A stretch of 64,000 bases of DNA from JAAYCI01 sp031548875 (GCA_031548875.1 JAVBQQ010000033.1:49605-113604), one strand, 5' to 3'. Numbered from the stretch's first letter, positions 15,738-24,044 are shown. The notes: generated from the sequence alone by a model not told the origin. Made by a program: numbers and translations.

Positions 15738-16616
15738 TCACAGCAACGGGTTTCCCGCCGGCCACAGGGCCGCCTCCAGGCGTATAAAATCAGCCAGGGT
15801 GAGTTGTTCCGGCCGCGCGCGCCCGTCGATGCCGATCTGCCCAAGAGCCGCCAGCACCTCTTCTTTGGCAAGCTCTGGCAGGGCGGCCAGGCCGTTGGCC
15901 AGCGTCTTGCGCCGCTGAGCAAAGCCGGCGCGCACCAGGCGGAACAGCCGCGTCTCCCGCTCGGGCGCGGCGGCGAGCGCGCCCGCCGCGCGCAGCCGCA
16001 GCGTGACCACCGTGCTGGTGACGCTGGGTGGCGGGGAGAAGCTGCCGGGCGGCACGCTGAACTCCATCTTCGGCTCGGCGTAATACGCCACCGCGTAGCT
16101 GATAGCGCCGGCGGCCCGGCTACCGGTGGGCGCCGTGATGCGCTCGGCTGCCTCCTTCTGCACCATCACCGTGAGCCGGGTGAGCGGCAGGCGTTCCTCC
16201 AGCAGCCGCATGAGCAGCGGGCTTGTGATATTATACGGCAGGTTTGCGCACAGCTGCGCCGGTTCATCACCGAACTCCTCACGCAACAGTGCGCGCAGGT
16301 CCACCTTCAGTGCGTCGCCCTGCCGCAGTGTCACGTTGCCGCAGCCGGCCAATGTCTCGCCCAGCAGGGGGATCAACCGTTTGTCCAGTTCCAGCGCCAC
16401 CACCTTGTGCGCCCGCGCACACAGTTCGCGCGTCAATGTGCCCACTCCGGGGCCAATCTCCAGCACGCGGCTGTGCCCATCCACGCCGGCCACATCGCAG
16501 ATGCGCGGGCAGAGCGCGGGGTTCACGATGAAGTTCTGGCCAAAGCCCTTGGACGGGCGGATGCCATATGTTTCGCAAAGGCCGCGCAGGTAGGCGCGGT
16601 CGGTAAGGTTCGGCAC
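15738..16616 (-). CDS. rsmA: 16S rRNA dimethyladenosine transferase (RsmA/KsgA)
   Basis: A 292-residue SAM-dependent enzyme that dimethylates the two adjacent adenines near the 3' end of 16S rRNA during small-subunit assembly. Motifs in order: SKGFGQNFIVNP, the SAM loop EIGPGVGTLT, the acidic motif VALELDKRL, QGDALKVDL, and the catalytic NLPYNITSPL. The C-terminal SFSPPPSVTSTVV and QRRKTLANGL are also typical. The open frame reaches 16772, but GTG 16616 has GAGAGGAG upstream and gives the standard length. Divergent from recG. Confidence 0.96.
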   Translation of the reverse strand: MPNLTDRAYLRGLCETYGIRPSKGFGQNFIVNPALCPRICDVAGVDGHSRVLEIGPGVGTLTRELCARAHKVVALELDKRLIPLLGETLAGCGNVTLRQGDALKVDLRALLREEFGDEPAQLCANLPYNITSPLLMRLLEERLPLTRLTVMVQKEAAERITAPTGSRAAGAISYAVAYYAEPKMEFSVPPGSFSPPPSVTSTVVTLRLRAAGALAAAPERETRLFRLVRAGFAQRRKTLANGLAALPELAKEEVLAALGQIGIDGRARPEQLTLADFIRLEAALWPAGNPLL

Positions 16617-16709
16617 GGCGGGCTCCTCTCGGGCGGGTTGGGTGCGGGCATTCCGGAACAGCTTCCGGGCAGCACGGTACGCTGCAAAACTTAAATTCCA
16701 CAGATTTTT

Positions 16710-16738
16710 ACTATAGCATTTTTTGAGACGCCCGGCAA
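16710..16738 (-). promoter_or_regulatory. Sigma-A promoter of rsmA
   Basis: Minus strand: -35 TTGCCG (16733-16738), 17-bp spacer, -10 TATAGT (16710-16715). Confidence 0.7.
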
Positions 16739-16828
16739 ATGGTGCGCCCGGCTTGATTGCCCGGGACACCAAAACATGCTAGGATGGATAAAAGCCACAA
16801 AACCAGGCGCGAAAAGGGGAGCAACGCC

Positions 16829-18856
16829 ATGCGCTGGGACGACGATATCCAATACCTGAAGGGCGTGGGCCCCAAGCGCGCGGAGCAGTTTGCGCGGCTG
16901 GGCGTCCGGTCGCTTGGACAGCTTTTGCAGCTGTACCCCCGAGGCTACATCGACTATTCCAACCCCCAGCCCCTGGCCACCGCACCCTATGACGCGCCGG
17001 TGGCCGTGCGGGCCGAGGTGGTGGCCAAAAGCCCGCCTGTGCGCATCTCCGGCGGACGCACGATGCATAGGGTGGAGTGCGCGGACGACACCGCTTCGCT
17101 CACACTCGTCTATTTCAACAACCCCTACGCGCCCCAAAAGCTGGAGCTTGGCCGGGAATACCTCTTCTACGGCCGGGTGGGCGGCGGCTTTACCCGGCGG
17201 GAGATGATCGCCCCCACCTGCCTGCCCGCCGACGGGGGCGCCCCGCTCACAGCTGTCTACCCACTCACCGAGGGCCTCTCGAACGCCGCCGTGGGCACGG
17301 CGGTGGCCCACGCGCTGGACGCCAAAGAAGAGATCCCCGAGCCCCTGCCCAAAGCGCTGCTGCAAAAGTACCGCCTGCCGCCAAGGGCCGAGGCGTTGCG
17401 TCTCATCCACCGCCCCGCCACGCCCGACGATGTGACCAATGCGCGACGGCGGCTCATCTTTGAGGAGCTGTTCTGCCTGCAGCTGGGGCTGCTGATGATG
17501 CGCGGACGGGAGACGGCCCAGACCGGCGCGCCCATGCGCGGGCGGCCGGTCTCCCCCTTCTTCGACGCATTGCCCTTTCCCCCCACCGGCGCCCAGCGCC
17601 GCGCCACAGAGGAGATCCTGGCCGACCTTCTGCAGCCCCACCCCATGAACCGCCTGCTGCAAGGCGACGTGGGCAGCGGCAAGACGCTGGTGGCCGCCGC
17701 CGCCGTTTATTTTGCGGCCAAAAACGGCTACCAGAGCGTGCTGATGGCCCCCACCGAGCTGCTGGCCACCCAGCACGCCGACACGCTGCACGCCTTCCTG
17801 CAGCCACTGGGGCTGCGGGTGGCGCTGCTCACCGGCAGCGTGAAGGGCGCCGCCCGCAAGGAGCTGCTGGCCGCGCTGGCCGCCGGCGGCGTAGACCTGT
17901 TGGTGGGCACACACGCCGTGCTGGGCGAGCCGGTGGAGTTTAAAAACCTCGGCCTCGCCATCACCGACGAGCAACACCGCTTTGGCGTGCGCCAGCGGGG
18001 CCTGCTGGCCGCCAAGGGCGCAAAGCCGCACCTGCTGGTCATGAGCGCCACCCCCATCCCGCGCACGCTGGCGCTGCTGCTGTTTGGCGACCTGGACATC
18101 TCGGTGCTGGACGAGATGCCTCCCGGCCGCCAGCCTGTAAAAACATACGCCGTCACCGGCCAAAAACGGGCGGACATGTTCGGGTTCATTCAAAAACAGA
18201 TCGATGCAGGCCGCCAGGCGTACATCGTCTGCCCGCTCATCGAGGAGGGCGAGAGCGATCTGCGCGCCGCCACAGCCTACGCCGAGGAGGTGGCCGCGCC
18301 GCTGCTGCCCCATGCGCGCGTCGCTGTGGTGCACGGCCGCATGAAGCCCGCCGAAAAAGCAGAGATCATGCGCGCGTTCAAGGCGCGGGAGCTGGACGTA
18401 CTTGTTTCCACCACGGTCATCGAGGTGGGGCTGGACGTGCCGAACGCCACCGTAATGGTGGTGGAGGACGCAGAGCGGTACGGCTTGTCTGCGCTGCACC
18501 AGCTGCGGGGGCGGGTGGGGCGCGGCGGGGGCGAGAGCCACTGTATCCTTGTGAGCGACCATGCCGGCGAGGCCGCCCGCGAACGGCTGCGCTTCCTCTG
18601 CCGCCACAGCGACGGTTTCGAGGTAGCAAAGTACGACCTGGAGACCCGCGGCCCCGGCGACTTTTTCGGCAGCCGGCAGCACGGCCTGCCTACGCTGCGC
18701 ATTGCAGACCTCGCCACCGACACCCGCACATTGCTTGCCGCCCAGGAGGAGGCGCTGGCACTGCTGCGGGCCGACCCGCACCTCGACGCGCCCGCCCACG
18801 CCCCCCTTGCAGCCGCCGTAACTGCGCTCTTCGCCCAAAGCGCCAGCATGAACTAG
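16829..18856 (+). CDS. recG: ATP-dependent DNA helicase RecG
   Basis: A 675-residue replication-fork-reversal and branch-migration helicase, normal length. The N-terminal wedge domain begins YLKGVGPKRAEQFARLG; the OB-fold follows. Helicase motifs are GDVGSGKT (I), TDEQHRFGVRQR (II, DEQH), MSATPIPRTLAL (III), TTVIEVGLDVPNATVMVVEDAERYGLSALHQLRGRVGRG (V and VI, written here in full only as landmarks: TTVIEVGLDVPNA and QLRGRVGRG). ATG 16829 has AAAAGGGGAG upstream, favouring it over the longer open frame. Its TAG stop codon coincides with the outer CTAG of the palindromic element that follows. Confidence 0.96.
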   Translation: MRWDDDIQYLKGVGPKRAEQFARLGVRSLGQLLQLYPRGYIDYSNPQPLATAPYDAPVAVRAEVVAKSPPVRISGGRTMHRVECADDTASLTLVYFNNPYAPQKLELGREYLFYGRVGGGFTRREMIAPTCLPADGGAPLTAVYPLTEGLSNAAVGTAVAHALDAKEEIPEPLPKALLQKYRLPPRAEALRLIHRPATPDDVTNARRRLIFEELFCLQLGLLMMRGRETAQTGAPMRGRPVSPFFDALPFPPTGAQRRATEEILADLLQPHPMNRLLQGDVGSGKTLVAAAAVYFAAKNGYQSVLMAPTELLATQHADTLHAFLQPLGLRVALLTGSVKGAARKELLAALAAGGVDLLVGTHAVLGEPVEFKNLGLAITDEQHRFGVRQRGLLAAKGAKPHLLVMSATPIPRTLALLLFGDLDISVLDEMPPGRQPVKTYAVTGQKRADMFGFIQKQIDAGRQAYIVCPLIEEGESDLRAATAYAEEVAAPLLPHARVAVVHGRMKPAEKAEIMRAFKARELDVLVSTTVIEVGLDVPNATVMVVEDAERYGLSALHQLRGRVGRGGGESHCILVSDHAGEAARERLRFLCRHSDGFEVAKYDLETRGPGDFFGSRQHGLPTLRIADLATDTRTLLAAQEEALALLRADPHLDAPAHAPLAAAVTALFAQSASMN

Positions 18857-19022
18857 GGCAATACCGCACAAATGGGCGCGCGTGATGGTGCGGCAGGTTT
18901 GGGCAAGCGCCAAGGCAAAATCGCAGGAAATACTGTATGTATTACCGACAATTTTGCCGCCGTGCGATTGCGCCAAAGATGACGCGCCAGCACGTGTGCA
19001 GCTTTGTGCGGTGTTGCCCTAG
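18853..19022. mobile_element. MITE-like palindromic element, 170 bp
   Basis: The element is bounded by 20-bp inverted repeats with one mismatch (18853-18872 and 19003-19022), each starting with CTAG at the outer edge. The interior is also largely self-complementary: GGCAAAAT near 18917 pairs with ATTTTGCC near 18946, around an AATAC/GTATT stem. There is no coding sequence. Length, terminal repeats and palindromic interior fit a non-autonomous miniature element. The CTAG outer bases could be the target site. No second copy was seen in this window. Confidence 0.7.
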
Positions 19023-19215
19023 CACAAAGCGCCGTTCTTTTTCCTGGGACGGTGTCTTTTTATGCCCACACCATCTTTTGAGCTTTCTTTTTGTATTTCC
19101 TATTGCAAAATGTTGTGGAATGTACTACCATAAACCTAGTTATGAGCACAACATCTTGTTGTCGGGCTGCAATCCTCCCTGCCCCTCCCGACGGGAAAGG
19201 AGCCGGTGCGCGAAT
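19023..19215. other. Intergenic stretch between the palindrome and the BadF-type gene
   Basis: AT-richer than the flanks, with several T-runs and no convincing gene. The only recognisable item is AAAGGAG about a dozen bases before the next start codon. No clear -35/-10 pair was found. Confidence 0.5.
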
Positions 19216-20160
19216 ATGGACTACATAATGGGCCTCTCCGGCTCCGAGGGCACCACCACCATCAACATCGCCACCCTCTCGGGCGTGGTGGTGCAGAGCT
19301 ACACGGTGGGCGCCATCAACTTTTTCTTCGCCAACGAGGACCAGGCCGCCCACAACCTGGCCGAGGCGTTCGTCACCGCCCAGCTGGCGGGGTATCCCGT
19401 TGCCAGCTGCCGCCAGGTGTGCGCCGGCGTGGCCGGCCTGCAGGCGCGCGAGTCCTCCGCCCGGCTTGAACCGATGCTGCGCGGGGTGATGAACCGCTGC
19501 GGCTACAACGGCGACGCGCTGCTGCTGGGCGACGAACAGATCGCCATGGCCGGCGCGCTGGGCCGCAGCACGGGTGCCATCCTCATCGCGGCGGGGGCTT
19601 CGGCCTGTTTCGGGCAGGCGCGCACCGGCGCACAACACCGCACCGGCGGCCTTGGCCAGCTGGGCGACGACGACGGCTCCGCCTATGCCATCGGGCGGGA
19701 AATTTTACGAGCGGTTGCCCGCGCGTGCGACGGCCGCAGTTCCCCCACCCATCTCACGGCGCACATCTACCGCACCTTCAGCCTGGCCGGCGCGCAGGAC
19801 CTGGCCCGCCTGCTGCGCACACAGGCCCTCACCGACGAAGACATCTGCGCCCTGGCCGCTCTGCTGCCACTGGCCTGCCAGGCACGGGACCGTACGGCCC
19901 TCGCCATCGTGGACAAAACGGTGGACCAACTGGTGGACCTTGTTGTACCGGTGGTGGAAAAGCTCTCGATGCAAAAGGAAACGTTGGCCATCGCCGGACG
20001 CGTGCTGCTGGGCGACGCCTTCGTGGGCATCGCGTTTAAAAAGAAGATCGGCGCGCTGTACCCGGATCTGAAATGCGTGCCCCCGCGCAGCGACGGCGCT
20101 GCCGGCGCCGTGCTGTTGGCCAAAGAGCGGCTGGCCCTGCGGGGCTTCACCCGGGGCTAG
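19216..20160 (+). CDS. BadF/BadG/BcrA/BcrD-type ATPase (N-acetylglucosamine-kinase-like)
   Basis: A 314-residue ASKHA-fold protein. The family includes N-acetylglucosamine kinases and activators of dehydratases. The fold is recognisable from GLSGSEGTTTINIATLSG at the N-terminus (phosphate 1 loop), GAILIAAGASACFG in the middle (phosphate 2) and GRTGGLGQ-like HRTGGLGQLGDDDGSAYAIG, followed by DAFVGIAFKKKIG. The first loop lacks the usual DGGGTKT and reads SGSEGTTT, so catalytic competence is uncertain. No substrate-specific neighbour is present. AAAGGAG lies 13 bases from the ATG, a little far. Confidence 0.75.
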   Translation: MDYIMGLSGSEGTTTINIATLSGVVVQSYTVGAINFFFANEDQAAHNLAEAFVTAQLAGYPVASCRQVCAGVAGLQARESSARLEPMLRGVMNRCGYNGDALLLGDEQIAMAGALGRSTGAILIAAGASACFGQARTGAQHRTGGLGQLGDDDGSAYAIGREILRAVARACDGRSSPTHLTAHIYRTFSLAGAQDLARLLRTQALTDEDICALAALLPLACQARDRTALAIVDKTVDQLVDLVVPVVEKLSMQKETLAIAGRVLLGDAFVGIAFKKKIGALYPDLKCVPPRSDGAAGAVLLAKERLALRGFTRG

Positions 20161-20243
20161 ATATTCTCAAACGCCAAACAGCGGCTCCCGCGCGGCCGCT
20201 GTTTTCGCACCTGATGCCCGGACCGGAAAAGAGGTGGCGCCCA

Positions 20244-21068
20244 ATGATGGAACTGCCCGAAAGCCACGCGCTGGCATCCCAGATGAACGAGGCCGTGCGG
20301 GGCAAGCGCGTGCGTGATGTACGCGTGGGTACCTCGCCGCACAAGTTTTTCTTTACCGAGGAGGGCGGCCGCCGCTATGCCGAACGGCTGCGCGGCCGCG
20401 CTTTGGGCGAGACGCGTCCTCTGGGCATCTATCTGGAAACAGCCGCCGATGGCATGGCCCTTCTGGTGGGCGAGGGCCTTGCCCTTCGCTACACCCCGCC
20501 GGGTGCAAAGCCGCTCGCCAAACATCAGCTGCACATCGAACTGGAGGACGGCAGCGCCCTGTGGGGCAGCGTATCCATGTACGGCGGCGCGTGGGTTTAC
20601 CCGGCCGGCAGCTTCCAGAACCCATACTACCTTACGGCCACAGAGAAACCATCCCCCCTCACGTCCGCCTTCGACGAAGCATATTTCGAGGGCATCCTGG
20701 CGGCGACCAAACCCTCCCTGTCCGTCAAAGCGCTGCTGGCCACCGAACAACGCATCCCCGGCCTGGGCAACGGCGTGCTGCAGGACATCCTGCTGAGCGC
20801 GCGCATACACCCCCGGGCCAAGCTTTCCTCTCTGGACGACGAGCGCCTGCGGGCGCTCTACCACAGCGTGAAGGACACGTTGTGCCAGATGGCCACCGAA
20901 GGCGGGCGGGACACCGAACGCGGCCTGCACGGCGCGCCGGGCGGCTATCACACACTGCTGTGTGCCAAAACCTGGCAGCAACCCTGCCCCGTGTGCGGCG
21001 GCGTCATCCAGAAAGCCAGCTACCTGGGCGGCAGCATCTATGCCTGCCCCAACTGTCAGCTTTTGTAA
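20244..21068 (+). CDS. Fpg/Nei-family DNA glycosylase homologue lacking the N-terminal proline
   Basis: A 274-residue protein of the Fpg/endonuclease VIII fold. The N-terminus reads MMELPES where active Fpg/Nei enzymes have MPELPE; the catalytic Pro is replaced, the neighbouring Glu is kept. The helix-two-turn-helix is seen at LATEQRIPGLGNGVLQDILLSARIHPR, here noted by its core RIPGLGNGVLQDIL, and the C-terminal zinc finger at CPVCGG...YLGGSIYACPNCQ. A clostridial subgroup starting M-x-ELPE is known to me, so this may be a family trait. It might bind damaged DNA rather than cut it. AGAGGTGG lies seven bases from ATG 20244. It precedes an MGMT gene. Confidence 0.85.
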   Translation: MMELPESHALASQMNEAVRGKRVRDVRVGTSPHKFFFTEEGGRRYAERLRGRALGETRPLGIYLETAADGMALLVGEGLALRYTPPGAKPLAKHQLHIELEDGSALWGSVSMYGGAWVYPAGSFQNPYYLTATEKPSPLTSAFDEAYFEGILAATKPSLSVKALLATEQRIPGLGNGVLQDILLSARIHPRAKLSSLDDERLRALYHSVKDTLCQMATEGGRDTERGLHGAPGGYHTLLCAKTWQQPCPVCGGVIQKASYLGGSIYACPNCQLL

Positions 21069-21142
21069 GGCGGCCCATCCCGGCACGTCGATTTTTCCGC
21101 CCCGCCGCGCGCACCGTCACGACCCAAAACCGGAGTTGACCC

Positions 21143-21442
21143 ATGGTGAACCTGACCGATTTCGACCACCGCGTGTACACGCTGGTGGCGCAGATACCGC
21201 CCGGACGGGTGGCCAGTTACGGCCAGCTGGCCTTTGCGGCCGGCGCGCCCCGCTGGGCCCGCCGCGCGGGCCGGGCGCTGCGCTATGCGCCGCAGGGCCT
21301 GCCCTGCCACCGGGTGGTGAACAGCACCGGGCGCACCGCCCCCGGCTGGGTGGAACAACCCGCCCTGCTGCAGGAAGAGGGCGTCGCCTTCCTGCCCAGC
21401 GGCCGGGTGGATATGAAGAAATACCGCCATCGGTTCGAGTGA
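21143..21442 (+). CDS. Single-domain MGMT/Ogt-like DNA alkyltransferase
   Basis: A 99-residue protein made only of the C-terminal DNA-binding/active-site domain of O6-methylguanine-DNA methyltransferases. The active-site motif PCHRVV is intact (Cys near residue 54), with the helix-turn-helix region PPGRVASYGQLAFAAGAPR and the GR-finger RRAGRALRY. Alkyltransferase-like (Atl) proteins of the same size have Trp in place of Cys, so this one could still accept an alkyl group. GGAG lies just upstream of the ATG. Pairing with the Fpg-like gene suggests a base-damage unit. Confidence 0.85.
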   Translation: MVNLTDFDHRVYTLVAQIPPGRVASYGQLAFAAGAPRWARRAGRALRYAPQGLPCHRVVNSTGRTAPGWVEQPALLQEEGVAFLPSGRVDMKKYRHRFE

Positions 21443-21473
21443 CGGTTTTTGTTCTAAAACCAAGAGATAAGCG

Positions 21474-21503
21474 GCCCCCCACGGCAGGTATGCCGCGGGG
21501 GGC
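21474..21503. terminator. Hairpin between convergent MGMT and YjbQ genes
   Basis: GCCCCCC-A-CGGCA pairs with TGCCG-C-GGGGGGC around GGTA, with one mismatch and only TGTTG after it. A weak or bidirectional terminator. Confidence 0.5.
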
Positions 21504-21539
21504 TGTTGTGAAGTTCTAACTTGGCAGACTGCCGCTACC

Positions 21540-21956
21540 CTATTCACCAATGATCTTGATGAGCGCGCGCTTGTTGCGCCTGCCGTCGAACTCAAAGTAG
21601 AAGATCTGTTCCCATGTGCCAAAATCCAGCCGGCCGGCCGTGATGGCCACCACTACCTCTCGGCCCATGATAGTGCGTTTGAGATGCGCGTCGGCGTTGT
21701 CCTCAAAGCCGTTGTGGCGGTATTGCTCGTATGGTTTTTCAGGCGCCAGCTTTTCCAGCCAGGTTTCATAATCCGCATGCAGGCCGCCCTCGTCGTCGTT
21801 GATGAACACGCTGGCCGTGATGTTCATGGCATTCACCAGCACCAGGCCCTCCCGCACGCCGCTCTCGTCCACGGCGCGCTGCACCTCGGGCGTGATGTTG
21901 ACCAGCCCCCGGCGGGCGGGCAGGTTGAAATGCAGTTCCTTGCGATGGCTTTTCAT
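21540..21956 (-). CDS. YjbQ/UPF0047 family protein (first paralogue)
   Basis: A 138-residue member of the YjbQ family (some members have weak thiamine-phosphate synthase activity; the true role is unsettled). Features are VNAMNITASVFINDDE, LKRTIMGREVVV, and the C-terminal FGTWEQIFYFEFDGRR. AAAGGGGG precedes ATG 21956, so an upstream extension of 12 codons is not used. A second, clearly different YjbQ paralogue lies 4 kb away. Stand-alone gene. Confidence 0.85.
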   Translation of the reverse strand: MKSHRKELHFNLPARRGLVNITPEVQRAVDESGVREGLVLVNAMNITASVFINDDEGGLHADYETWLEKLAPEKPYEQYRHNGFEDNADAHLKRTIMGREVVVAITAGRLDFGTWEQIFYFEFDGRRNKRALIKIIGE

Positions 21957-22045
21957 GGCACAGGCCCCCTTTGACGCCGCCGCGCCATACAAAACGGCGG
22001 GGCAGTCGCGCGCCCCTTTTCATCTGCGGGGCTGGGTCCATTCTA

Positions 22046-22387
22046 TCACACCGCAGGCGGAAACACCACGGTGAGCAGCATCTTGAAGGGCGCCGGCGCG
22101 TACACCGCGTGCGGGATGCCCGCCGGCATCACTAGCGCCTGGCCCGCCTGCAGCCGGTACACCTCGCCCCCCACCGTGAATTCGCCCTCTCCTTCCAGCA
22201 GCTGTACCATCGCGTCGCCTTTAGAATCATGGGCGGATATCTGTTCGCCCACGTCGAAGGCAAACAGCGTGATCCCCACGCCCTCGTTCTGCACAAGCGT
22301 CTTGCTTACCACTTGGCCCTGTTGGGTCTGCACCAACTCCGCCAACTCCAGAACGGTCTGGTTCTCTATGTTGCGCAGCACTCCCAT
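22046..22387 (-). CDS. Small cupin-domain protein
   Basis: A 113-residue single cupin barrel. The first cupin motif is ISAHDSKGDAMVQLLEGE and the second is LQAGQALVMPAGIPHAVYAP; several metal-ligand positions (H, E, H) are present but the first motif has a single His. Such cupins often sit beside Crp/Fnr regulators and ferredoxins in Clostridia. AAAGGAG is eight bases from the ATG. It is the last gene of a ferredoxin-cupin unit, 31 bases after the ferredoxin gene. Substrate unknown. Confidence 0.82.
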   Translation of the reverse strand: MGVLRNIENQTVLELAELVQTQQGQVVSKTLVQNEGVGITLFAFDVGEQISAHDSKGDAMVQLLEGEGEFTVGGEVYRLQAGQALVMPAGIPHAVYAPAPFKMLLTVVFPPAV

Positions 22388-22418
22388 ATCGCACGCTCCT
22401 TTCTGTTCCGGGTTTTCG

Positions 22419-23132
22419 TCACACCACCAGCCGGCCGTCGGTGCCAATGACAGCGATGCGCATCGGGATGTCCTTGCCGCTGGCCTGTAAGGCGCGCTGC
22501 GCGGCCGCCGTCAGCCCGCCGCAGCAGGGCACCTCCATGCGCGCCACGGTCACCTCGGCAATGTCATTGTCGCGCAGGATGGCGGCCAGCTTTTCGGCAT
22601 AGTCCACATCGTCCAGCTTGGGGCAGCCGATGAGCACCACCTGCCCGCGCATGAAGTCTTCGTGGAAGCCGGCGTAGGCATAGGCGGCGCAATCGGCCGC
22701 CAGCAGCAGTTTCGCCCCGTCGTAGAAGGGCGCGCGTGGCGGCGCCAGCTTGATCTGCACCGGCCACTGGCGCAGCTGGCTGGGGTGCGAAGCTGTCCCG
22801 CAATCTAGGCAATGGTCCTCGTCCTCGGGGCGGGCCATCGCACGCGCCGCCGCGCCGGGGCATCCACCGGCAGGCGCCGCGCCCGCTTTGCGGGCCGCCA
22901 TGCGCACAGCTACGGCTTCCGCGTCGTAGGGCAGGGCCTCCCGCTCTACAAAGGTGATGGCCCCGGTGGGGCAGGTGGGCAGGCAGTCGCCCAGGCCGTC
23001 GCAGTAGTCGTCGCGCAGCAGGCGGGCCTTGCCGTCCACAATACCGATGGCCCCCTCGTGGCAGGCTTCGGCACACAGGCCGCAGCCATTGCACTTCTCT
23101 TTGTCTATCTGGATGATCTTCCGCACAGTCAT
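22419..23132 (-). CDS. Bis-[4Fe-4S] ferredoxin-domain protein
   Basis: A 237-residue protein. The N-terminal 60 residues are an 8-Fe ferredoxin (CNGCGLCAEACHEG and CDGLGDCLPTCPTG; the second cluster has C-x3-G-x-C spacing). A middle cysteine patch (HCLDCGTASHP) follows. The C-terminal half holds LLLAADCAAYAYAGFH, VLIGCPKLDD and MEVPCCGG, as in a clostridial family of ferredoxin proteins usually next to Crp/Fnr regulators. Its redox partner is unknown. It is transcribed divergently from the Crp/Fnr gene across a 16-bp palindrome, a probable control site. GAGAGGAA precedes ATG 23132. Confidence 0.85.
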   Translation of the reverse strand: MTVRKIIQIDKEKCNGCGLCAEACHEGAIGIVDGKARLLRDDYCDGLGDCLPTCPTGAITFVEREALPYDAEAVAVRMAARKAGAAPAGGCPGAAARAMARPEDEDHCLDCGTASHPSQLRQWPVQIKLAPPRAPFYDGAKLLLAADCAAYAYAGFHEDFMRGQVVLIGCPKLDDVDYAEKLAAILRDNDIAEVTVARMEVPCCGGLTAAAQRALQASGKDIPMRIAVIGTDGRLVV

Positions 23133-23176
23133 AATCAGGTTCCTCTCTTTGTGGGGGCATTCTGGGAAAGCGCCCC

Positions 23177-23205
23177 TTGTTTTCATGTCTCGATTGTACT
23201 ATACT
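23177..23205 (+). promoter_or_regulatory. Sigma-A promoter of the Crp/Fnr-family gene
   Basis: -35 TTGTTT (23177-23182), 17-bp spacer, -10 TATACT (23200-23205). The palindrome begins about 8 bases after the expected start, suited to repression. On the other strand TATAGT (complement of 23198-23203) can serve the ferredoxin operon. Confidence 0.65.
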
Positions 23206-23219
23206 CAAACTACGAATGA

Positions 23220-23235
23220 TGTTGGAATTCCAACA
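23220..23235. promoter_or_regulatory. Perfect 16-bp palindrome, probable Crp/Fnr operator
   Basis: TGTTGGAATTCCAACA is exactly symmetrical. For the ferredoxin-cupin operon its centre falls roughly 36-41 bases upstream of the expected start, an activator position, while for the regulator gene it lies in the transcribed leader, a repressor position. Confidence 0.78.
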
Positions 23236-23261
23236 AACGAAATCCGGCGGAGGAATTTTGC

Positions 23262-23960
23262 ATGGATGCCAAAACGATGGAACGTTATGCCCCTGTGCTG
23301 GCCGGGCTGCCGCTGTTGGCAGGCATCCCCGAAGCGGAGCGTGCCGGCGTGCTGCGCCGGCTGGGCGCCCGTACGCAGCGTTTTCCAAAAGGCGCTTTCC
23401 TGCTGCTGGCGGGCGACGAGGCGCGCTGGATGGGCGTCGTGCTGGAGGGCGGCGCCCAGGTGCTGCGGGAGGACTACCTCGGCCGCCGCAGCATCCTCGC
23501 GTCCCTGGCCCCGGGCGACCTGTTCGCCGAGACCTTCGTTCTGGCGGGCGCGCCGGCCATGCCGGTCAGCGTGGAGGCCACGGCGCCTTGCGTGGCGCTG
23601 TTTTTGGACTACATGCCCGTGCTGCGCGGCACCCAGCCCGCCGACAGCCGCTTGCTCGCCAACCTGCTGGGCATGACGGCACGCAAGAACATGCACCTGA
23701 ACGAGCGGTTGTCGTTGCTGGAAAAGCGCACCATCCGCGAGCGGCTGCAGGCCTACCTCTCCATCCAGGCCCAGCGAAGCGGCAGCCGCCGCTTTGCCAT
23801 CCCCTTCGACCGGCAGCAGCTGGCCGATTACCTGAGCGTGGACCGCAGCGCACTGTCGGCCGAACTGTCCAAGATGCGCGCCGAGGGACTGCTGGAGACC
23901 GACCGTAGCGCGTTTTGCCTGCCCGAAGCCCCGCGGGGCGGCTTTTCCGGCGGTTCATAG
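23262..23960 (+). CDS. Crp/Fnr-family transcriptional regulator
   Basis: A 232-residue regulator with an N-terminal cyclic-nucleotide-type beta barrel (residues 1-130, GDEARWMGVVLEGGAQVLRED, GRRSILASLAPGDLFAE shown in part) and a C-terminal winged helix (FDRQQLADYLSVDRSALSAELSKM, core QLADYLSVDRSALSAEL). The N-terminal Fnr cysteine set is absent, so it should not hold an oxygen-sensing [4Fe-4S] cluster in the Fnr way. Its effector is unknown. It probably controls the divergent ferredoxin-cupin operon and itself through the palindrome at 23220-23235. Confidence 0.88.
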   Translation: MDAKTMERYAPVLAGLPLLAGIPEAERAGVLRRLGARTQRFPKGAFLLLAGDEARWMGVVLEGGAQVLREDYLGRRSILASLAPGDLFAETFVLAGAPAMPVSVEATAPCVALFLDYMPVLRGTQPADSRLLANLLGMTARKNMHLNERLSLLEKRTIRERLQAYLSIQAQRSGSRRFAIPFDRQQLADYLSVDRSALSAELSKMRAEGLLETDRSAFCLPEAPRGGFSGGS

Positions 23961-24006
23961 GCAAACATTTTTTTGCAAAACAAACTTCTTTATGTGTAAA
24001 AAACGA

Positions 24007-24029
24007 TTGGTTATAATTGTTATAACCAA
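24007..24029. promoter_or_regulatory. Perfect 10-bp inverted repeat upstream of csp promoter
   Basis: TTGGTTATAA and TTATAACCAA are separated by TTG. The element ends 15 bases before the -35 box of the csp promoter, an activator-like position, and also lies 47 bases after the Crp/Fnr gene stop, where it might act as a hairpin. Very AT-rich compared with its surroundings. Confidence 0.6.
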
Positions 24030-24044
24030 ACCTCACAAAAAAGC

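Noticed and set aside
16691..18976. A 761-codon open frame antisense to recG
   Set aside because: Same artefact; RecG carries all helicase motifs on the other strand.
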